In this document: one piece after another, positions 55,607 through 64,000 of the stretch
Layout of the letters: each line of letters starts with the position of its first letter
Numbering within the stretch: position 1 is the first letter of the stretch
DNA from: Nelumbo lutea
Lineage: Eukaryota; Streptophyta; Magnoliopsida; Proteales; Nelumbonaceae
DNA length: 64,000 nucleotides
Assembly: GCA_022828595.1 (NCBI GenBank)
Contig: JAKGHH010000007.1
Span: forward strand, 60,996,727 to 61,060,726
Direction: 5' to 3'
Translations under genes and position numbers: made by a program
Notes under the pieces: model-generated
Seen by the model: only the letters and a program-made list of their open reading frames with translations
Databases searched by the model: none
What the model was told of the DNA's origin: nothing

Positions 55607-56797
55607 TAATTTTGTTTAATATAGTGAATGTATAATATTAGAGATATACCCAATATTTTATTTTTTATAAACATATAACATTAGATATGTGCCCAATTTT
55701 TTATTTTTAAAAATTCTATTATTTGACTATGACATCATTCCATTTCTAGGTTGATTTAAATTTGGCAATCCGTGTTCATCATTAATGAAAATACTTCTCA
55801 CATTTCATACTTATTTTTGTTTGGTATAATGAATATACAATATTAGAGATATGCCTAATTTTTTTGTATTACATATTTTACTTTTTTTATTTTTTATTAT
55901 GTAATTATAACATTATTTATTAACCCATTTGACCCCAAATGGTTGAATTGCCTACCCACCACCATTGGGATGAAAATGATTTTGTTTTCAAATTACTTGT
56001 CAAAATATTTATTTTTATACTATTAAAATTAATGTTGTGGATTTAATTAGTAGAGTTTAATGATGAGAAAAATATATCTTAAATATAGGATTTAATGAGA
56101 GAACATATCTTAGATATGAGATTTAGGGGGTGTTCTATAGCGTCGATGAGAAATTGGGTAATGTGTTTTCATCCACACCATGGGTGTAGTGTGGATGAAA
56201 ACAAACCACACTCCAACAAGGTAGTTGTTCTACATCATGGACAAAATTGTGTGGACTGATCGACACCATACTTCCATGAGCGTTCTACAAGGTGTGGCAT
56301 ATTTCAGTTTGTACATTGCATTTGATTTCATGCATCTCAACTACAACATTTGAGATAATCTATGTCGTTAGTCATTAAAAAACAATATATTATTTTTTAT
56401 AATATACACAATAGAAAAATATTAGTAAATTGCTAAGGATTTTAATAGTTAATAAAAATAATATTAGTAATAATTAATAATAGTAAAAAACAAATAATGA
56501 TATTAATATTAATTAAAAACAAGTAGTAATATTAATGATAATTGATAATATTAATAACAAATTTAATAATATTTAATAATAATTAATAATATCAATAAAA
56601 ATTAATATTAATAAAAGTAATATTTAAAACTTAATAATTAACAAAATAATATTAATATTAATTAATAAACCTGAGTAGCAATGGCCAGTGGTTCAAATAG
56701 AGAAGAGTAATATAGTATGAGAATAAACAAAGGATTAATACTTACTAGTTACCATCGACAATCCGATGCAGCAATGGTCGGAGGAGGAGTCACGAGT

Positions 56798-57346
56798 AGT
56801 TCAAACTAGGTTTTTCACTAATACTTGAAAATCCAAGGCCGGATCTAACATCCGATCTGATTATCTCAAACTCAAATAATGTATTTATGTAATCGAATCG
56901 GATTTGGATGTTACAATCTACATTCGATCAAATAATTGGATTAGATTCGAATTTGACCCCATCCGATCTGATTAAAATATGAAACCAATTATTATAATAT
57001 TTATTAATTTTAATATATAAATTTTATATAATTGTATTTAAAATTATAAAAATATATTCTATATGTTATATTATATTATATATGAATTTATATATAATAA
57101 TTTAGTATGCTATATTTATATTAATTTATTATATATAAAAGTTGAAAAATAAATTAATTCTATTTTTTTGGTATTTTAGAAAATTTATAGCGGAGTCGAA
57201 TTAAATCCGGATCCGATCTGAGTCCGTTAGGATTTGAATTCGAATCCAAGCCAATTGGATTCAGATGTAGGTTATCAATAATTGGATTGAATGTGGGTTT
57301 TGTTGCACCCGATTTGAGTTCGATACGATTACAACCATAGTTCAAA
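56798..57346. mobile_element. hAT-like element nested in the Harbinger-like element
   Basis: The TSD AGTTCAAA is perfect (56798-56805, 57339-57346). The ends CTAGGTTTTT and ATGGTTGTAA are a weak TIR. Interior words GGATCCGGATTTAATTCGAC-like and CGAATCGGATTTGG are inversely arranged. Confidence 0.75.
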
Positions 57347-57371
57347 TAAAGAAGAATAACAATGACGAGTA

Positions 57372-57750
57372 GAGAAGAATAGGGGTGCTCACGGTTCGAC
57401 TAATCGGACCATGGGGCTTTTTCTTGGACTGAACTAGTACTACTGATTTTTGGACCAGTAACTGAAACAAGTCGGTTAACCGGTTCACCTGTTCGGTCGG
57501 TTCGGTTCATCAAATTTTTGATTTTTTGATTTTTATAATATATATTATAAATATATAAAATATTATATTTTAATTAATAAATAATATATCATATTATATA
57601 TATATATATATATATTTATTTATATAATGCATAATTATTAATTTATAATATATAAAAAATATATATAATATATAGAAATATATGTATACCAGCCAGTTCG
57701 GTTTCGGTCGATTCGAATTTTTTATTTTTTTTCTCACCCATAGAGAAGAC
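57372..57750. mobile_element. Second nested hAT-like MITE
   Basis: The element 57380-57742 has ends TAGGGGTG and CACCCATA. The TSD is GAGAAGAA / GAGAAGAC (7 of 8). The interior has GGTTCGGTCGGTTCGG and an (AT) rich core. Confidence 0.8.
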
Positions 57751-58389
57751 TAACAATGGCGAGCTCACAAAAAAGTGTTGCAATGGTAAAAGAAAAGATG
57801 TCTTATACTAAGGTTAAACATCCATGCGAAGTAAGGGATCGTTATTCTATATGCAAAATGGTGTGGTGTAGATGCTTCAACGAGATAAACCCATGGATGA
57901 GAAAATGGACTGTGGTGTGGATCAATCCACGAGATAGTGTGGATCAATCCACACTACAACGAACCAAAGCATGGCATAGGGGTGGTGTGGATTGAAATTG
58001 AATATATCGTGGCCAATCCACATCACCGAACACCACCTTAATGAATGAGAATATGAAAATAATTTTATTACCAATTAGTTTAAAATTTTACATTCCATTT
58101 CCATCATTAATAAAAATAGATCTTATTTATTATATTTATTATTGTTCAATATGTCAAATATACGATGTTAAAAATGTCCCAATTTTTTAATTTCTATATT
58201 TTTTGTATTTTATCTATTTTTGAATTTTATTTAATTATAAAAACATGGATTGGCTCATTTGACCCAAAATGGTTTAATTTCTTACCACCACCTAGATGAA
58301 AACACCATTTTTCCAAGTATAGATTTTAAAAGTATAAGTTTTTATATCATTGGAATTATTAATTTATTATATATGGATTTAATTAATAA

Positions 58390-59402
58390 AATTTAATGAT
58401 GAGAAGAAACAAAAATGCCTTAAATATATGATGCAATATGGTGAATGCAAGTTAATACCTTAAATGTTGCATTTAATGAAAGGGAATTGAATTCATTGAA
58501 TATCTTATAATTACCTCTTTTCAACTCATTTAATATCAATAACTGGTTACCCTATTTGCCTTCATTTTTTATCAATAGATTTAAATATGGAGGGATAAAT
58601 TTTGTCTTCAATAAATTCCAAAGATATTCTTGAAGCTATTCGTGCTTTTTAAAGTAGTTAGAATTTAATAATGATAAGAAACAAAAATGCCTTAAATATA
58701 TGATTTAATAAAGGTGAATGCAAGTTAACACCTTAAATGTTAGATTTAATGAGAGAGAATTGAATGCATTGAATATCTTATAATTACCTCTTTTCAATTC
58801 ATTTAATATCAATAACCGATTACCCTATTTGCCCTCATTTTTTTATCAATAAATGCAAACATAGAGGAGTAAGTTTTGTCCATAGAAAATTATAGAAATA
58901 TTCTTGAGGCTATTCATGCTTTTTAAAGTAGTGTGTGTATGTGTGTATATGTATTTCAAAACTTATTATTATAATTTAAATTTCATAAAATTTTACCTTT
59001 TACATTATTTCTTATACACATTCGAATATTAAAATAATGATAAGAAACAAAAATGCCTTAAATATATGATTTAATAAAGGTGAATGCAAGTTAACACCTT
59101 AAATGTTAGATTTAATGAGAGAGAATTGAATGCATTGAATATCTTATAATTACCTCTTTTCAATTCATTTAATATCAATAACCGATTACCCTATTTGCCC
59201 TCATTTTTTTATCAATAAATGCAAACATAGAGGAGTAAGTTTTGTCCATAGAAAATTATAGAAATATTCTTGAGGCTATTCATGCTTTTTAAAGTAGTGT
59301 GTGTATGTGTGTATATGTATTTCAAAACTTATTATTATAATTTAAATTTCATAAAATTTTACCTTTTACATTATTTCTTATACACATTCGAATATTAAAA
59401 TA
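58390..59402 (+). repeat. Three-unit tandem repeat; last two units identical
   Basis: Unit 2 (58667-59032) and unit 3 (59033-59398) are 366 bp each and I find no difference between them. Unit 1 (about 58390-58656) is a diverged and shorter copy with the same GAAACAAAAATGCCTTAAAT and TTACCCTATTTGCC blocks. Confidence 0.93.
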
Positions 59403-59868
59403 AAAAATATTAATAAAATTACTTAAGTGACTCGATAGTCAAGTGAGACCATAGACTTCATAACCATGAGTGTTTGGGTTCAAATCTTCACATCCCCAAA
59501 GTACTTTGGGTTTATTTTAAAGAAAATTCAGCTCTAGGTCAACCAAGGCTGGTTCTCTAGGTCCACTTGGGAAGGATAAACCCCTAGACCTTGATGAAAG
59601 TCTAGAACTAGCTTGGGTAGGGATCAGTTCCAAGAATTTGGAACCAAACCATACCTAATAACAGATTATGTAGGGTTGATTTAAGGTTCCGTTTTGTTTT
59701 AGATAAAACATACCCATTTGTTGTTCACCCTTAATTTAGAGTTTGTTACAAAAAAAAAAAAAAAGAGGTTTGGAAGGTGAAATGCCATTACTCTCAACGT
59801 AGAAGGTGGCAATATGTAATTTACCCTAAAACTTATGCTAAACTTTTAATCAGTAGATTTCAGGTCCG

Positions 59869-60393
59869 TAGGGATGGCAACAGGGTGGGTTTAGGGAGGG
59901 TTTTATAAATTCTAGACTCTACCTGTCTCCCTAAACCTCCCCACCCCAAAGACCATAGTGGGTTAGGTTTTGAGAATTCAAACCCTCCCCGACCGCCCTC
60001 CATGCATTCCAAGGTAGGGGCGGGTTGGGTTTAGAATCCACATCTAATTTCCTATTATCTCTTGTCATATATAAGCAATAAATAAATAAAATAACACAGA
60101 TAAACAACAAAATTCCAATTATTTGATTAAGACATTTAAAAAACACATAAAGTATCAATTGTCCATTACATAAAATTCAAAATATTATTAAATTTGACAC
60201 CTAATATATAAAGTTTATCTTTTTCCCAACAATATGTTGGCCGGGGAATGTTGGGTTTAGCCTAATACCCTACCCTACCCATGCCTATATGGGTTGTAGA
60301 ACTCCAAAACTCGTCCTTCAAGCAAAAAAAAAGGCCCCATCGAGGAGAGTAGGGGTGGGTACTCATTGGGTAGGGTAGAAATTGCCATCCCTA
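59869..60393. mobile_element. hAT-like MITE, TAGGGATGGCAA family
   Basis: Both ends read TAGGGATGGCAA inward. The flanks CAGGTCCG and CAAGTGTG agree at 5 of 8 positions, so the TSD is worn. The interior has GGGTGGGTTTAGGG and CTACCCTACCC words. Confidence 0.75.
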
Positions 60394-60472
60394 CAAGTGT
60401 GTATTCTTAAGGCATGTTCGTTTGCTTTGAAGTCTGACATCTGAAAGTGCAATAATTACATTAAGAGGTATT

Positions 60473-61379
60473 TTGGTATTTAGTGGTGGCAATTGGGTGG
60501 GTTGGGTTTGGATTGAGCTTCAACTCAACCCATCTAACCCACCAACCCATTAATGACCCAGTTATATAAAATTAAATGGGTTTGGTTCAACCGAATCCGA
60601 CCCGCCTAAACCCATTAATCTTATATTTATGTACTTAAAAAACAAACTAACACTTTCTTGACAAATAAGTTGGTCATAGTTTGGTGGTAATAGTAGTTGT
60701 TATTTACACAAAAGGTGAAGGTTCAAATCACATTACATAACTTGAATTATAAATTGTTTTCGAGCTAATCATATCAAGGGAGATTGAACCGTTTAGATCT
60801 GGATCAATCTAGTCGGATCGGGCCAGACAGATTTAGTTAATGATGGATTGACTTGGACCAGCCCATATTAGGTTTGTGCACGAGTTTGGACCCAAACCAG
60901 TTGACCTAGAATGAATCAATAGATGTGAATTGGACCTGGTTTGGATTCGGGTCGGGTTGTGCGAATGTTGGTCGTTCCCAATGATCCAAACTGTGCATAA
61001 CAAGCACCTCCTGGCCCATCACGTCGGACCCGAGTCAACCCGGATCAGCCCGAACAAACTTGACCGGGGTGGTTGGGTCTATTCATATTTAGACCAAGTT
61101 GAGCTGGTTTGGACTTGGGTCAAGTTGATTTGGATAGTGAAGTGTGTTGATTCGAGATAAAATTAAATTTAATCAATAATTAATAGAAAATTAATGCATT
61201 AATTATAAATTATTTCATTCATATAAAGAAAAAAAAAAAGTCCAATGGTTATCCACAACCCAAAATCAACCCATTTCTAACCCACCCAATAAATGGGTGG
61301 GTTACCCAAAATCAACCCATTTCTAACCCACCCAATAAATGGGTGGGTTGGGTGAAAAATTGCCATCCCTATTGGTATT
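60473..61379. mobile_element. hAT-like element, TAGGGATGGCAA family, perfect TSD
   Basis: The element 60481-61371 starts TAGTGGTGGCAATT; the other end reads TAGGGATGGCAATT. The TSD is TTGGTATT on both sides (60473-60480, 61372-61379). It is 891 bp and non-coding. Confidence 0.92.
61258..61350 (+). repeat. 46-bp tandem duplication inside the element
   Basis: CAAAATCAACCCATTTCTAA starts at 61261 and again at 61307. Each unit contains the palindrome AACCCACCCA...TGGGTGGGTT. Confidence 0.9.
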
Positions 61380-62249
61380 GGTGAAGTTTTCTATTATAAA
61401 TTTTGAATTTTGAAAATTATTAAATATTTATTTTGACCCTATATACAATAGTTTTTGTGTTTTTTGAGGGTATAATTGAAAAAAAAAGTTGTATGACTGA
61501 ACAAGCCCTTAGAAAAAAAGTTGTATCTTAAAGTTAATAAATTCCTCTTAAAAGATAAGAGTTAAAAAAAAATGAACAAGCCCTTAGACAAAGTCAGGTT
61601 GAAGCCCTTAGACAAAGTTAATAAATTCCGAGAAGACTGGGCTCACACCATTTGCACAGTACATTACACTTACAGCCTTATAAGGTTATAATCCCATAAA
61701 AAACATATAAATACAAAAATATTCCTAATGCATGGCTGTAAAAGACTATGAAAATGGTGTGAACACTGCCATGTGAGCACTGAAACCCAATCTCCCTCAA
61801 CTGCAATGCAACTGAGTACGATTAGTAGTAATTTTAAAAAGTGGGTGAGAGAGAGACACCTACCTGCTTCACGAATTGACAAAGAATAAATTTTAGTAAA
61901 CATTAATTTTAAAATTTGACCAATTGGGTTTGCTTTATCCAAACCTAATCCAATCCAATCCATTTACACTTACTTATTTAAAATGCATGAAAGAAATGAT
62001 TGGTCTTATACATCGTCATCAAAGCTGGCCGATGGTAAAAATGATACTTTTTATTTTCAAATTGTATATGAATATTGGAAAATAAAATAATCAGATTAGG
62101 TGATAACCGGTAAATCCGCATTGACAAGATACTATGGGGTTAGGGGTGGGTTATGCCAATGTTTGTGATTCGTCGTTGATTAACCATGCAGTTGAACCGA
62201 TCAACCTGTTCATTGGGTCACGGTTCAAATATATTAAATCTAATATCAC

Positions 62250-62250
<1 letters not shown>
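61380..62250. other. Gene-free stretch
   Basis: Short direct repeats of AACAAGCCCTTAGA (about 61500-61610) are present. No gene is seen. Confidence 0.4.

Positions 62251-62253
<3 letters not shown>

Positions 62254-62285
<32 letters not shown>
62254..62285 (+). repeat. (TA)n microsatellite
   Basis: About 16 TA units. Confidence 0.9.
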
Positions 62286-62288
<3 letters not shown>

Positions 62289-62977
62289 CATCGGGATATT
62301 ATCTAAAATTCACCATAATCAAGACATTTCATTATATCCCTTCCCTTCTAAGATTGTTCTATTTTGGTTTGGCTGGTAACTAGTAAGGATAAACGAGACG
62401 CAGATACAGTACAGAATATATTTCTTTCTGCTATTCAAACTAATACAATACAATACAATACTAATGACTAATGACCGCTTCCGTGATTTGGTGTTCCATG
62501 TAACATATAAAGTAACTGCTCCAGCCGGGCACTTATACATTAAAAAAAATACGAAATATATATTATAATGGGAATACAATTATATACAAGATTGCCCTCT
62601 AATTATAATGGGAATACAATTCCAACCCATATCCTAATAATTGGACCCGTCGGTTCGGTTCTTTCTGGTCCACCAGACCTATTGCTTTTGCCTTCTATTG
62701 CCCTGCCCCTGGGAATAAAATGAAAGAGCCCGGGGAGCATGATTTAAGACACCAATAATCAGTTCAGTAGTACTGGTCAATGCCAAAGTCAATCTCTATA
62801 AACTCTATCCAAAAAATAGTAACTTCATCATAAAAGCTTAGACAATAATACAAAGGATGACCATAAACAATAACACCAGTTAATGACATCGTCCCCCAAA
62901 ATAACAATAAATACAACAGAATGAAATGAATACATAAACAATCAATGTAAACAACTAATTACTCAGACCAAGACTTC

Positions 62978-63063
62978 TCAGAAGCACATATCCAAGACAC
63001 AGCAGCAACACAAGGCAGCGCAACTGCAAATGGAGAAAAAAAACATGGAAATAATTAAGCATC

Positions 63064-63103
<40 letters not shown>

Positions 63104-63421
63104 CACCATCCCTTCCAGAATCCATCACCCCTGTCCTTGGTTTCAACCTGGGAAGCTGATTGGGGGTAGCCATGGCCATCCTTCATGGGATAACCAGCCG
63201 GCGGTGGAACAACATAAGGACCCTGATAAGGGTATCCCTCGGCCGGTGGTGGGTAGCTCTGAGGAGGTGGATACGCCTCTACAGCACCCAAATCATTAAT
63301 TACTTCTCAAATTCCAAGAAGACTGAAAAAACTTAAAACGAGAAAGAAATTAAGAAAGAAAATGGATCCAGCAGCAACCAAATTTACCTGGAGTTCTGTT
63401 TTGATCATACTGATGACTCAT
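62978..63421 (-). CDS. CYSTM-domain protein, three exons
   Basis: Exons 63388-63421, 63107-63278 and 62978-63023 (minus strand) have GT-AG borders and join in frame to 83 codons. The product begins MSHQYDQNRTPE, continues with a PPP/AYPPP/GYP-rich region (residues 13-55) and ends with the cysteine-rich tail-anchor FWKGCCAALCCCCVLDMCF (65-83). That tail is the CYSTM module, a membrane-associated segment of small eukaryotic stress-tolerance proteins; the exact cellular role is not settled. Length and order fit the family. I chose the start in exon 1 because the MSH-Y-Q opening is conserved, rather than the in-frame ATG lying in intron 1. Introns are 109 and 83 bp; the second opens with a (CT)17 tract. 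Confidence 0.9.
63024..63106 (-). other. 83-bp intron with microsatellite at the donor
   Basis: The intron starts GTGAGT followed at once by a CT repeat and ends CCATTTGCAG. Confidence 0.85.
63068..63101 (+). repeat. (GA)17 microsatellite
   Basis: A perfect GA/CT run that begins inside the sixth base of the CYSTM intron donor. Confidence 0.95.
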
Positions 63422-64000
63422 GTTTAAACCAAAGCAACTGAGACAAAAATACCACCGGTTTGAAGCTTGAAGAGATGCACACCAAGATCAGATCTTTTAA
63501 CAAAAAAGAGAGAATAAAAAAAAGATCAGAATCAGATGAGATAAGATGGACGGTGAGGCGGGTGGCGCTTCAGAGCTTCAAGTTGTGGAGAAGGAAAAGG
63601 GAATGAGATATTGATTTTGAGGAGGGAGTCACGCTAGTAGTATTTATGGAGTTTTATCTTCGCTCATTCGAGGAAGGACCCAAATGAGCAAATCTCAAAA
63701 TTGTTTCAGCTTTTAATAAATATACTAATACGTGTTGCGTCGTTTGGTGAAGAAATTTGTTGAGAGAATGACAGGTCCGAAGGTGGAGTGGTTTTTTACT
63801 TTTTACTTTTTGTTTTATATAATTTGTTTGTTGATGATTATGACCGACAGCTCTACGCAGCATGCGCCATATAATAGCAGATCAGAATTTTCTTAATTTG
63901 GTGTCGTCGATTGGCAATTGCGTCTAGAAGTCGTTCACTCGGTCTCGGCCGCAACCTGCTTCAATACCAATCCGCCACGTAGATCCTTCTTTCGGAGAGG
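63422..64000 (-). promoter_or_regulatory. 5' UTR and promoter of the CYSTM gene
   Basis: On the minus strand CCATAAATAC at 63640-63649 is a TATA-box candidate about 220 bases before the ATG, giving a start site near 63610. The 5' UTR is purine-rich on the coding strand in parts. No other gene is seen to the window end. Confidence 0.55.

Larger units (their letters stand above)
56123..58040. mobile_element. PIF/Harbinger-like element, non-autonomous
   Basis: TTA flanks (56123-56125, 58038-58040) bound ends that read GGGGGTGTTC and, on the other strand, GGTGGTGTTCG. The trinucleotide TTA duplication and G-rich TIR are typical of PIF/Harbinger/Tourist elements. Sub-terminal GTGTGGAT and ATCCACAC words repeat on both sides. 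Two hAT-like elements are inserted inside. No transposase is seen. Confidence 0.75.
54600..58260. repeat. Degenerate AT-rich tandem array, interrupted
   Basis: The block ATATAATTAGAGATAT-like with TAATGAATATACAATATTAG recurs near 54612, 54856, 55619, 55838 and 58148, and CATTTGACCC-AAA recurs near 54957, 55928 and 58257. Spacing of uninterrupted neighbours is about 210-245 bp. The units are strongly diverged. The array is split by the elements at 55077 and 56126. Confidence 0.6.

Noticed and set aside
62134..62383. Two overlapping plus-strand frames
   Set aside because: They depend on a (TA)n tract and have no family pattern.
63103..63291. Single-exon reading of the CYSTM gene, starting MGAVEAYPPP
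   Set aside because: Its ATG is absent from the true exon (the listed start lies in intron 1) and it lacks the cysteine-rich tail, which is recovered only by splicing to 62978-63023.

Overview
The window is nuclear DNA of a flowering plant. The evidence is GT-AG introns, plant-type host genes (an LCAT4-like phospholipase/acyltransferase, a MOZART1/GIP-like microtubule nucleation protein, a CYSTM protein), plant Ty1/copia and Ty3/gypsy retrotransposons, plant L1-like LINEs with a C-terminal RNase H domain, and many small hAT-like and PIF/Harbinger-like elements. I cannot name the species. Most of the DNA is transposon in many stages of decay, often nested.

Layout. 1-4.6 kb: decayed copia element (+) carrying a 251-bp MITE with a perfect 8-bp target site duplication (TSD). 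4.7-5.9 kb: antisense copia and LINE fragments. 6.2-7.4 kb: 5'-truncated LINE with a 15-bp TSD. 8.46-14.02 kb: complete, young copia element (-) with both LTRs, PBS, PPT and a 5-bp TSD. 15.5-27.7 kb: five 3' exons of an LCAT4-like gene (+). Two of its introns exceed 5 kb and are filled with LINEs and hAT-like elements; the upstream exons carrying the catalytic serine are not in the window. 28.5-32.0 kb: gag-only gypsy derivative (-), followed by two oppositely oriented hAT MITEs. 33.5 kb: coatomer beta-prime gene fragment. 35.0-35.3 kb: MOZART1/GIP-like gene (-). 38.06-41.49 kb: short LTR element (+) whose only recognisable coding sequence is antisense. 41.6-42.7 kb: a long imperfect inverted repeat and a tandem array. 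43.9-46.0 kb: LINE inserted inside an older, opposite LINE. 46.0-46.7 kb: C-terminal part of an eRF1 gene with a nonsense codon. 50.4-54.5 kb: two LINE fragments. 54.6-59.4 kb: AT-rich, degenerate tandem array broken by a hAT-like element and by a Harbinger-like element that itself holds two more insertions; it ends in an exact 366-bp tandem duplication. 59.9-61.4 kb: two hAT-like elements. 62.98-63.42 kb: three-exon CYSTM gene (-) with its promoter at the right edge.

How the genes relate. The host genes (LCAT4-like lipid enzyme, microtubule nucleation factor, CYSTM stress protein) have no visible joint function; they are ordinary neighbours separated by repeats. The clearest biology is the order of transposon insertions, recoverable from TSDs and interruptions. 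I found no tRNA, rRNA, CRISPR array or novel multi-gene system.
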